Shown here piece by piece: positions 42,722 to 64,000 of a stretch of 64,000 bases of DNA (its first letter is position 1; the number at the start of each line of letters is the position of its first letter). The stretch is taken from contig JAUPFP010000012.1 in the NCBI GenBank assembly GCA_036925085.1, forward strand, positions 2,709,609-2,773,608. Direction: 5' to 3'. Under the pieces are notes generated by a model. That model was not told the DNA's origin and searched no databases. It saw nothing but the letters and a program-made list of their open reading frames with translations. The position numbers were made by a program, and so were the translations under genes. This stretch comes from Brachycybe producta (taxonomy: Eukaryota; Arthropoda; Diplopoda; Playtdesmida; Andrognathidae).

Positions 42722-43626
42722 GTATGGTAAGTCGTTTTACTTTTTATTCCCGAATTTCGGAGAATGATGAGACTTGTGTGTTGCTAATTCAATTCTGGAT
42801 ATCGAAACTTGAATTCTGGATATCGACACACGTGCTGACATCTGGTGGTCGCTTTTCGAGCACCACTTTTTAAGAGAGTGTCTATTTTTACTATAGAAAT
42901 CCTATGAAGATGGAAATTACTCTCGTAGAGTTTCCAAAATCGGCGGCCAGATAGCAGCACAATTTGTGATATCGAAACATGAATTATGGATATTGAAATG
43001 ATGAGACTTGTGTGTTGCTAATTCAATTCTGGATATCGAAACTTGAATTCTGGATATCGACACACGTGCTGACATCTGGTGGTCGCTTTTCGAGCACCAC
43101 TTTTTAAGAGAGTGTCTATTTTTACTATAGAAATCCTATGAAGATGGAAATTACTCTCGTAGAGTTTCCAAAATCGGCGGCCAGATAGCAGCACAATTTG
43201 TGATATCGAAACATGAATTATGGATATTGAAAATTCAATTTTGGATATCGAAATTGAATGAATTTGTGCTCCGTTTTATTTTTTATTTTTGAATTTTGGA
43301 GACTGATGAACAAACTGAATTTTGGATATCGAAACCTGAATTCTGGATATCGAAAGTTGAATTCTGGATATTGTGACACATGTCCTGACATCTGGTGGTG
43401 GCTTTTCGAGCACCACTTTTTAAGAGAGTGTCTATTTTTTACTATAGAAATCCTATGAAGATGGAAATTACTCTCGTAGAGTTTCTAAAATCGGCGGCCA
43501 GATAGCAGCACAATTTGTGATATCGAAACATGAATTATGGATATCGAAACTTGAATTTTGGATATCAACACACAAGTCTCATCATTCTCCGAAATTCGGG
43601 AATAAAAAGTAAAACGGCTTGCCCAT
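42722..43626. mobile_element. Inverted-repeat element with a 234 bp tandem repeat
   Basis: The outer arms are inverted: TATGGTAAGTCGTTTTACTT at the left and the complement of TATGGGCAAGCCGTTTTACTT at the right, extending through CCCGAATTTCGGAGAATGATGAGAC. Inside, a unit of 234 bp is repeated nearly exactly (the GACTTGTGTG block at 42771 and 43005) and a third time in part (from about 43360). Each unit carries copies of GAATTCTGGATATCGA and CTGACATCTGGTGGT. There is no coding frame. It is a non-autonomous DNA element of unknown superfamily. Confidence 0.6.
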
Positions 43627-44434
43627 ACATTAGTATTAGTTCCACGTAAGTAGACCAAATTAATGGTCGTTTTAAAGTGGAAACGGCCCCCGCAATTCTA
43701 GTTAGTTTGTTTTGTTTTGTTTTTTCTAGGGAAAATGACAAGAAAAATAAGAAACCTTAAAAGTATTTTATTATTTTATAAACTAGAAGGGTAATCTCAA
43801 ATACAAGTGTATTTCGAGCATTATAATAAAAACTGAAAACAGTAAAGCTTTCGGAGTAATCTTTTTATGGCGTTTGTATATGGTAGTTTGTAATCTGTGT
43901 AATTCCGATTTTTTGGTGCCGTTTATGAACAGCTGATTATCGAATTTCGCTCTTTATTATTTCTGTCTTTCAGGAACAAAATCAATAGAAACTAGAATAT
44001 GTTTTAGATACTAGAAGGGTATCTTCATCATTTAAATTAAATTCCTAAAAAATGTCATTTTCATGTAAAAAAAAAGTTCATTTTGAAAGATATCGACGTG
44101 AAAATACTCTTAAAGTGATAGAGTTTTACCCTTCTAGTTTCTAAAACACTTTCTAGTTTTTCATGATTTTACACCTGTAAGACAGAATAACCAGAATTCA
44201 AGAAGCATTTTACACTTTTAAAACCACCTTAAACACTTTTTACCAGAAACTTATCCAGTTTTATCAAAATTTAATTTCAAATAAAAAACAATTAACATCA
44301 GTAATTAACATCACATACAGTAATTAATAATTAGATAAGTTTTCTTTATCGAAATCATTTTCTTTATTGTCCATTCTAGTTTCGTTACGACTGTCAAGTA
44401 AACTTATGGCATTTCCAGACTCGTTTACTCATAC
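43627..44434. other. Intergenic, AT-rich, nothing recognised
   Basis: There are repeated phrases (AAACTAGAAT, ACTAGAAGGGTA, GATATCGACGTGAAAATAC) at 43780-44160 that hint at an old inverted repeat, but no clear ends. No gene was seen. Confidence 0.3.
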
Positions 44435-44707
44435 TCTCGAAGACCTGGGATCCTCAGAATCGCCGTGAAATACAGAAAGATCCTCTTCCTTTTCTTCGAT
44501 GTCCATCTCGAAGAGTCTTACTGTACGACGAGAAGCGAAAATGACGTGCCGAGGTCCACTGACGGCTAATTGAAGAGCATTTAATCCGTTGAGACGTTGA
44601 AACATGGCATTGTTTAAACTGGTGCCACTTTTGACCGTCTTAACGACTTCCGAAGACTCGATGGCATAATTCTGAGCTTCGTCTCTGATTTTCGGCAATT
44701 TCACTTT
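44435..44707 (-). CDS. Possible internal exon of an unidentified - strand gene
   Basis: A 273 nt (91 codon) open segment on the - strand. It is bounded by an acceptor-like TTCTTCTGGAACAG before 44707 and a strong donor-like GTATGAG after 44435. The translation looks protein-like and balanced: KVKLPKIRDEAQNY, AMFQRLNGLNALQLAVSG, PRHVIFASRRTVRLFEMD, then an acidic end. I do not recognise the family. It ends close to the MPI duplicate on the other strand, so it could be a captured exon fragment. No further exons were found. Confidence 0.3.
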
Positions 44708-44768
44708 CTGTTCCAGAAGAAATTTCATTGGTAATTGCAACAGAACGGTACGATTACTCTTGTACTTT

Positions 44769-46200
44769 TTGACTGATTTTGAAGCTCTGTATGAATTTCG
44801 TCCATTCAACGAAATCGTCAATTTTGTGAAAAGTGATTTTAATGCCCAAATTTTTGTCTGATTCGTTAAGTTCAAGTTTGGCGTTTTTTTAAGTCATTCC
44901 CAAACTTGCGGCTCTTATTGGACAGATTCTTATAGAAAATTTGACCCAGGCAAAAATGCTTCTGGGTCCTGTAACGAACCTGAAATCTTAAAGACGACAG
45001 CATGGCCATTACTATGGCAATGTGTCGTTTGCTTGTTCTTTATTCTCCCTCTTACAATAATAAAAGGGGGTAGGCATTATGAATGTTCCTCCCCACCCCT
45101 TAGTTTCTCTTAGTTTACAGCATGATCGTCATCATGACAACGTGATGTCATCTCTTCTCTTTTTTCTATCCTATGAGGATGTGGTGGCAGTAAAACGTTC
45201 CTTCTCCCTCCTCTTCTCTTAGCCTGTAGCTATTAAATCTGTCAACAGTTCAAATGAAAGAAACTTCATTGCACGATCCCTGCTGACTTTCTCACTACAT
45301 CTCTACTGACCATCAGCCATCCTAAAATTCCATCACCCAATAAATTACCAATAATGTCATGAACAAAAAAATATACTTTTGTACACATTCACTGGTTTAT
45401 ATTAGCATATGGTTTTATAATTTAGAGAACCTTTCATCAACTTCAAATAATTTGGTTCTCCAAACTGTCACTTAAAAAGTTATTTCAATGCACCTCTATG
45501 GATAGGCTTAAATGACCTTTTTGGATCCTCTAGAGTTGCATTGACATGATTTACTGTTTTAAATTTAACATTGGGTCTATACAAAATGAAATGGGTTTTT
45601 GACCCCCAGGTGGTCCCACATAGACTCAATGTTGAGATTTTTTTGTTTTACTTTTGCATCTAATTAAAATTTGAATTGTAAGCTGAAAGCTTATTGGTGG
45701 CTTACTGTCACATGATTTCAAAATGAAATCATATTTAAAGCCAGACACCAGCAAGCTCTTGGTCGTTCCTGTTGTACCTGTCGTGGTGTGACACTATACT
45801 AGTAAAAGGAGACAACCTGTCTATCTGTATATCTACAATAGAAATAAAGTCGTGTGTTCTTATAATAACTACCACGTGGGTGTTTCCTTTAATTCTTGGG
45901 TTGAGTCCCCGGAAACAATCCCTACCCCCAAGAATTGATGCAATAGAGTGCATCAGCTGATCGGTCAAGGCTTCCTTCTTCGTCAAAGAGTGTGGAAAAG
46001 AGAAATTCGTCTGCTAAACAGGAGACGACTCGAAACTCAACAGTCTTCAGGAGACCCGGAGAAAGAAGTTGCTTGCAGTCCGAACAAAAAGCAGCTCTGA
46101 AAAGTTGCTTCACTGCCGTGATGACGTTGTCGAAAAGTATGATCGAATGGCAATTGGGTATACTGATTGAAAGAATTGGTATCAATACATGTTTCTAGAA
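44769..46200 (+). pseudogene. MPI: Partial duplicate of MPI exons 4-5, split by an LTR
   Basis: 44769-44969 matches MPI from exon 4 (ACTGATTTTGAAGCTCTG) through the whole 62 nt intron 4 into exon 5 (CCCAAACTTGCGGCTCTTATT). 46078-46200 continues exon 5 (CCGAACAAAAAGCAGCTCTG) into intron 5. Since the intron is kept, it is a genomic duplication and not a processed copy. It has small indels (for example one base lost in the T run at 44880 and one in CAAAAATGC) and is interrupted by the 1,108 bp LTR. The parent gene is 22 kb away in the same orientation. Confidence 0.85.
44970..46077. mobile_element. Solo LTR (1,108 bp) inside the MPI duplicate, 4 bp target duplication
   Basis: It begins TGTAACGAACCTG and ends GTTGCTTGCA, with TG...CA ends, flanked by GTCC on both sides (44966-44969 and 46078-46081). 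Comparison with the intact MPI exon shows the empty site, so both borders are exact. It has AATAAA at about 45843 and no coding part. It differs from the other LTRs here in length and sequence, so it is a third LTR family or an outlier. The strand is probably + from the AATAAA position, but this is uncertain. Confidence 0.85.
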
Positions 46201-46640
46201 TATATTGCCATCAGGGATAGGTAAATGTCACAAAAGTAATGTTTTATACATTGACCTATTATATGTGATGTATTTTACTGCATAAAACGTATAAAACCTG
46301 TATAAAATGTATTATAAAAGGACAAATTTTAACGCCTATAAAATATAAAACCCCCACTCATTGGATCAAGTTTGTTTTCATTTAATTTGAATTAAGTTTA
46401 ATGAAAACAAACTTGATTTTAATATAATACATTCAATTTTATTATATATTACATACTATTTTATTCACTTACAAGACAACTATCACATGTTTTCTATTGA
46501 AATCTTTTAATTTATGTTATATTTCAATATTAGTAGTATATTATTAATAATATTACATTTTATTGTATATTACAGAATATTTATCAAATTATTATAAGAC
46601 TAGTGGGGTAACCCATCATAAATGACGGGAGCAAAATTCA
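46201..46640. other. AT-rich stretch with a fragment of a TATAAAAC-rich repeat
   Basis: 46210-46345 is rich in TATAAAA(C/T)G phrases. It includes AGGGATAGGTAAATGTCACAA, which recurs inverted at the end of the repeat in CUL4 intron 12 (about 59465-59487). It looks like a fragment of that element. The rest is plain AT-rich DNA. Confidence 0.35.
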
Positions 46641-46777
46641 CAGGCAATTGTACCCAGCATTAGAATTTCTTTTCCTCCGCCATTTTACGTCAGACCAAGT
46701 AACAAACCAATTAGAAATTTATGACGTTCATAAAAGGGCGGAGCAAAAGAAATTCTAATGCTGGGCACAGTTGCCTG
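46641..46777. mobile_element. Palindromic CAGGC MITE, copy c
   Basis: A 137 bp palindrome, CAGGCAATTGTACCCAGCATT at the left and AATGCTGGGCACAGTTGCCTG at the right, with TCCGCC/GGCGGA and CAAACCAATTAGAAATT inside. It is the same family as the copies at 25.2-25.7 kb and 48.8 kb, but shorter. Confidence 0.65.
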
Positions 46778-47203
46778 TGATAAATTCTAGTTTAATTTTG
46801 CTACTATTATCCCCTCCCCTTTTTTATATTTGAAAGAGAGCGTTCTTTCTGGTGTGCGCATGTGTGTCGTTTTTTCCTTTTTTTTACTTCTTTCATTTCA
46901 ATTTCAGTCACCCCCTCCCACTTTTTCTCCCTCCACGTTTCTCTCTCTCCCCCCTTTCTACACTTTCCAACCTTTTCCCCTCTCAAATTTAATATCATGG
47001 GGTTCTTGGATGGGGAGAGTGCAACATATAGTGGACCTTGAGAAAAAAAAAAGCAGTTCATTTATTTAAATTTATATAAATTCCGACGTTACACACACAG
47101 ACCTGGCTTAATATATATAATATTTTAACAATAACTGTTTTTTTTATTTTTATAATTTATAAATAACACAACTAACACATGGTCATTATATATTCTTATA
47201 TAT
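46778..47203. other. Pyrimidine-rich and AT-rich spacer
   Basis: There is a long C/T-rich tract at about 46870-46985, then AT-rich DNA. No gene or repeat with clear ends was seen. Confidence 0.35.
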
Positions 47204-48059
47204 TGAAACAATCAGTCCAGGAGCGCTCCTGGCTCACTTAGTTTTTTGTGGATCGTTTGTTTTTGTTTGTAGATTGGCCTGGAACTTTGTCAACCGTCTG
47301 TACTGATGTACTCTCTCAGCTGACAATGCCAATATCCTGTCTTGGGTCACCTCTTGGGTCTTGGGTCTCTTTCTCTCCCAGTCCCACCCCTTAATACAAA
47401 AAGATCATGCTGATAAGCAGTAGCATTAAGTCAATGGGGTTGTATTTTTCTTGGAAAATTATTGTTGTTATAGAATGAATCATCTTTCTATATTTTGGTG
47501 ACCACTGGTCAATCAAATTGATTGGCCAGTTTGGTTTTTCATTTCGATTTTGCCCAATCAGAGAATACTGAGAAATGGTTCTCAGTATCCTCTTTTTGGG
47601 TATAAAAGGCCATGTATTTTTGTGTAAATCAAGCACTCTGAAGCATTCTGTAAATAGAGAATCTATGCCCAATTTGGGATAGACCTCAAGGAATAGAACT
47701 GTAAATAAACGAATGTTATGCTTTAAAATTACCAAGTCTAATTTTTTATACTTAATGGATAGAACGAAAGTTCTCAAATCATCTTCATCTCGAATTATCA
47801 ATCCGGGTGAAAACCCAGATCAACACTTCTAGATGCAACTTCAAGGGACAGCACGATCAACTAGCTTTTAACGGGCGAAAGCCCGAGGGGTAGCAGACAG
47901 CTAAAAGATCCATTTTACTGTAAAAGTTCAACAAGGAAGAACTTGTGAGGAATAGGAAAAGGGATTAATTTGTTCCCTTCCTCCCGAACCAGGATAAAAT
48001 AAGCGGCTTAGCCAACCGCTTTTTGGTATATTTTATCCACCACAAGGTGGTTCATTACA
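47204..48059 (+). mobile_element. Solo LTR of family 2 (856 bp)
   Basis: It begins TGAAACAATCAGTCCAGG and ends GGTGGTTCATTACA. It is an inverted copy of the LTR of element F (33992-34785) along its length. It has a TATA box TATAAAA at 47601-47607 and AATAAA at 47704-47709, a normal U3-R layout for the + strand. The flanks show ATAT on both sides, a possible 4 bp duplication in low-complexity DNA. No primer site or coding part follows. Confidence 0.75.
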
Positions 48060-48753
48060 ATATAATAATGATAATAATAATAGTATTATTAATTATTATT
48101 AATTAATATTAATTATATTTATTATGTATTTATTATTAATATTATAATTATTATTAATATAATACGTTAATTGTTATTATATATTTCTGACTATCTTATT
48201 CATGTATAACACAACTATCATATGTTTTCTATTGAAATCTTTTATTTTATGTTATATTAATTTTATTATTAATATTCTTAATTGATCAATTTATTAATAA
48301 TAATAATAAATTCTATTATATATAATTACAGAATTTTTAGTAAGTTATTACAATCTATTTTTTACAATAATTTATTATGTTCATATTTTTTCATTCACAT
48401 ATAACACATCTAAACATGAAAACCTATTAACATATACAGCAAATAAGGCAAAATAACGTATATGCTATGTGATGAGCGTTATTGTGTCGTCACAACATAG
48501 CCGCCGTATCCCTAGCAACGGTTAACTTTCTTGGTAACGAGCAAACCTTGTTACTCTATAAACCTTGGGAAAATCCTACCTACTCTACTTTAAAAAAAAA
48601 CTTTAATTAATTATGCATATTTTAAAAATTAATATTATGCAACCGTGGTATTTGCCACTCGTTGTCATGGCGGCAGCTAGTTACCTCTCACACAGTTTGG
48701 GGGCGCTGAAAGCATTCTGGTTCATTTGGTTTATAAAGACTGACAGTCCCGCA
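48060..48753. other. AT-rich spacer upstream of CUL4
   Basis: TTATTAATAT-rich sequence to about 48400, then mixed. A short open frame at 48613-48819 (MHILKINIMQPWY) shows no recognisable similarity and runs into the MITE at 48754, so I do not call it a gene. Confidence 0.35.
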
Positions 48754-49312
48754 CAGGCATCTGTAGACAGCTTCAACATTGTTTGGTTCCGCCCTTTTAT
48801 GAGCGTCATCAATTTCTAATTTGTTAGTTACTTGGTCTGACGTGACATGCTCGGCTTTTTTTTTCCTTTTAATTTCCAATTGCTACGGAGCCCTGTTGAG
48901 GATATTGAAATAGATAAATTTGACTCGGACTCTTTCAAAATCTCGACTTACTATCTCCAGATCTCGACTTACTATCTCGAGATCTCGACTTATATTCTAG
49001 ACTTACGCTTCAAATCACTTTATACATCTGCAGAAGTTAAGTACCTAACCTAACCTAACCTAACAGTACTTAACTTCTGCATATGTATACAGTGATTTGA
49101 AGCGTAAGTCTAGATCTCGAGATAGTAAGTTGAGATCTCAAGATAGTAAGTCGAGATCTCGAGATAGTAAGTCGAGATTTTGAAAGAGTCCGAGTCAAAT
49201 TTATTTATTTCAATGTCCTCAACAGGGCTCCGTAAATTGCTTGATATTTGGTCTGACGCTCATAAAAAGGGCGGAGCCAAACAAAAAGTTAGTGCTGGGC
49301 ACAACTGCCCTG
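48754..49312. mobile_element. Palindromic CAGGC MITE, copy d, carrying a second palindrome with CCTAA repeats
   Basis: The outer arms are of the CAGGC family (TTGGTTCCGCCCTTTTATGA at the left, TCATAAAAAGGGCGGAGCCAA at the right). Inside, 48894-49233 is a separate near-perfect palindrome of about 340 bp starting ACGGAGCCCTGTTGAGG. Its arms repeat ATCTCGACTTACTATCTC. At its centre, 49044-49064, lies CCTAA repeated four times, flanked by AAGTA/TACTT. The inner palindrome looks like a nested insertion. It ends 185 bp before the CUL4 start codon. Confidence 0.65.
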
Positions 49313-49496
49313 TTCCATAAAGCGGCTGTTCATTAGCCAAAGTACTAATTTGGTTTAGTGACTATTCTTTAGTAGTGACTAATGGATTAGGCTTCAAGTC
49401 TGGATCGGTTAGGGAGTTGGTATTTACGTATTACTTGTTTGTTTATTTCATATATTTAGTGAGAAACGATTATATAGTCGAATAAAAACGGAGCAG

Positions 49497-61544
<12,048 letters not shown>

Positions 61545-64000
61545 TTATCTCCAGTCAAGCTTGTCCTAAATTTCATTTTTCTTTTCTTTTTTGAAATGTT
61601 ATCGAACTTGTTTCGCACATTGGTTTTTTCTGTTGTTTCAGTTGCTGCTATTGATATATTTTTATTAATTTTCAGCAGGTCAGTTGTATATTATACAAGA
61701 GTGTTTCACTTCTTTTTCCTGTTTCATTTTGTTATCTCTGCTGATTACGCCGAAATTTCATCGAAACGGATTTCATTTAAGTAATGTTTTTAATATTGGG
61801 TTTTTTCGTAAGAATGGTTGGAAGTGCCACAAAAGATGTGGAAGAGATCAACTCCCAATATTCGCCACAAATGAAATAACTTATGAGTAAAATGGTGCAA
61901 TAAGATTACACCTAAAAAATGGAAATATTTGAGGCAGTACGTTTGTTTCAGATAACTTTAACCGACTGAACATAAGGCAATGATACCTTAACGAGACCTC
62001 ATATTCTTTATACCCGAACTCATTCTTCTAATAAAAAACCACGTACCCACTCAAAAAGGAGTATTTGTAGTGTGAATAGACCCTTACGCTGGTTACTGGC
62101 TTACCATTATTGTTACGTCATTCTATGAGATTGTTATTGTGGCTGTGGAAAACAGACAAAAATGGTACAGGTATTGTGAGGAGTATGGTCATAATTTTAT
62201 TGTAACATTCATTTCAAACCATACCAGCAATGATTGAACCCCTTTTTTCTGTAGTTTATTTTCATATGCTGATTTGTTTGCATTTTGATATGATAATATC
62301 TACAAATTCGATATGTTTTACTTAAATTATTGTTAGTTAGTCCTAATAAAAAACGTGGCTGAAGATTATTCTTGATCCAATGTCGGTGAATTTGCGATTC
62401 AAGTTGAACTCGTTTGAACTTCACTTCTGTAATGTAGACTTTTCGTTCTTTGCATTGAGTTATGTTCTTTTCTTGCAGCCACAGTAAGTTAATTTAAGGA
62501 AACAATGTCAACATTTAAACATATGTTCTCAAGTGTTCTGCAAGCGGTCCTCATTTTTCATTGTATAAAACTTAGTTGTAAATCACTTGAAGAAACATGT
62601 GTTTGTGTGTCACACAGGTTAATTGTGGAAATTTATTTACTGGTTACTAGTTTTTTTGTAATTAATGATGTAGTTCATTTCACAAGTTTTTATGGAATTT
62701 TATGAAATTTTAAATATTTCAACGTGCATTGCAATGGAATGCAGAATAAACAAGCCTTCAAAAATTGGTGAAATAACACATTGTGGCTTCAAATACTTTT
62801 AAAATAATATTTTTTTCCGCTTTTAGATGTTTGTTGCTTTAAAAGAAAGTCTATTAGGATACCGAAATCGGGCGAAATTTCGATGGTGGATGGACAGATG
62901 GATTCTTGCCTGAAAAACTCAAAACGGCTGTATTCTAAAATATTACTTAAGCCAAAGCGAAATGTAAAGCTAACCTTAAAAACTGTTAATGTTATATGGC
63001 AAAAGTTGACAATATGCGAGTTTTTTTAGTCTTCAGCTAGTTCATACCATGAGCTTGGCAAAAAATCATTCTTGTAATTAATTTGAAATGTACTCATGAG
63101 TCATCACCTTCCTCTTCGAGGCAGATATGCCTCGCGAATACTTGTAGAGGAGGGTGCAGATTACCCATTTAATCTCTTCCACTAAGCCACACGTTAGTCT
63201 TTTGGCGAACCAAATTAAGCTTTATACTACAAAAGAAACTACATCATTTTTATAGTAAAAGCTCATCTTTATTTCTTTTTAACATTATTCACTTTAGCAA
63301 TATATAATGAATATAATACTGTGTTAGAAGCTGAGAAGGGTTGCATGAATATCAGTGAGGATGAATAAAAATGAACCTGATTAAGAATGAACTGTTAAGA
63401 AAAAAGGAACAACATATACATGCCACATCCTAATAAGAAACTCGTAATGACATAGGGAAAGACCAACAGTTTAGGATTGTGTCATTTAGACTGAAAAAAA
63501 ATATGAAACGTTTTCAACAGTTTAATTTTTATTAGACAAAATGACAAAAGTGTCAATTTTTATCAAGCCCTTCTTATATCTTCTTAGCAAATCTGAGGAA
63601 AAGAACAGTACCAGGCTAAAGTCCACAAACCATCCCCGTCAAAGACAATTGGAAGCTCCGGATTCTAGAAAGTAATGAGAATCGGTTTAACAATCAGAAA
63701 TATCGCATAGAAAACAAATTTACTAAAGGGGCTTGCATTCCAATTTTTTCTACTGTATTGAGTAACTTGGGATTTGATTTTGAAAAATGAACTACTAAAA
63801 CTGAATGGTTAACCAACTTAAATAATACTCATGAAATATTTTAGACAGATTCTTTTGTTCTACATAGCATGGGGTTTGACAGTTTATTATTTACATTAAT
63901 ACACATTAACAGGGATGCATGATATTCAGCACCTTAGAGTATATTTTCAACATATCTGTGACGATGTTATGAATTTGTTAGCTGGATGGTCTTATAAAGT
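61545..64000. other. CUL4 3' flank, no further gene seen
   Basis: It begins with the CUL4 3' untranslated region. AATAAA at 62030-62035 (within CTAATAAAAAACC) is a candidate polyadenylation signal, about 490 nt after the stop; another is at about 62744. The rest is AT-rich. I found no convincing exon or transposon ends. Confidence 0.45.

Noticed and set aside
48613-48819. Short + strand frame with a hydrophobic N-terminus
   Set aside because: It runs into a MITE, has no similarity and no support for splicing.

Overview
This window is animal nuclear DNA. It carries two spliced host genes with GT-AG introns on the + strand. One is mannose-6-phosphate isomerase (MPI; 8 exons, 19189-23796, conceptual length 420 aa). 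The other is cullin-4 (CUL4; 17 exons, 49497-61544, conceptual length 778 aa). Introns without insertions are only 59-97 nt, and CCTAA/TTAGG telomere-type repeats occur in the interior (about 28716 and 49044-49064). Both fit an arthropod best, but the lineage is inferred and not proven.

The rest is mostly transposon. Family 1 is a Ty3/gypsy-type LTR retrotransposon. It includes broken copy A (- strand, 173-6206), copy B with long gag and pol frames (+ strand, 6207-12643), a 3' fragment C (+, about 38391-41502) and a 5' end D (-, 41503-42701). Family 2 is a second Ty3/gypsy lineage: copy E (-, 26753-33991) and a deletion derivative F (-, 33992-38390). Single LTRs lie at 13883-18629 (with leader; split by two DNA elements), 21594-22273, 26002-26730, 44970-46077 and 47204-48059. 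The primer sites found match the 3' end of tRNA-Ala as I recall it.

The retrotransposons are the most interesting part. B has what looks like a complete -1 ribosomal frameshift signal between gag and pol, and its stem-loop is kept with different sequence in A. B's 5' leader holds seven evenly spaced copies of one small hairpin. Both families have a third reading frame downstream of pol, where env would sit. In copy A it starts six bases after a good 3' splice site and in a strong initiation context. I do not recognise this third protein.

DNA transposons: a 3.75 kb element with long complex inverted ends and a decayed transposase (14211-17962), a 311 bp hAT-type MITE with a perfect 8 bp target duplication (18114-18424), a palindromic CAGGC MITE family, and a fold-back family with TTAA ends. 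One fold-back copy sits in each of six long CUL4 introns and in one MPI intron, so these insertions account for most of the intron length. A partial duplicate of MPI (44769-46200) is itself split by a 1,108 bp LTR with a 4 bp target duplication.

All exon joins, alignments and motif matches were made by eye.
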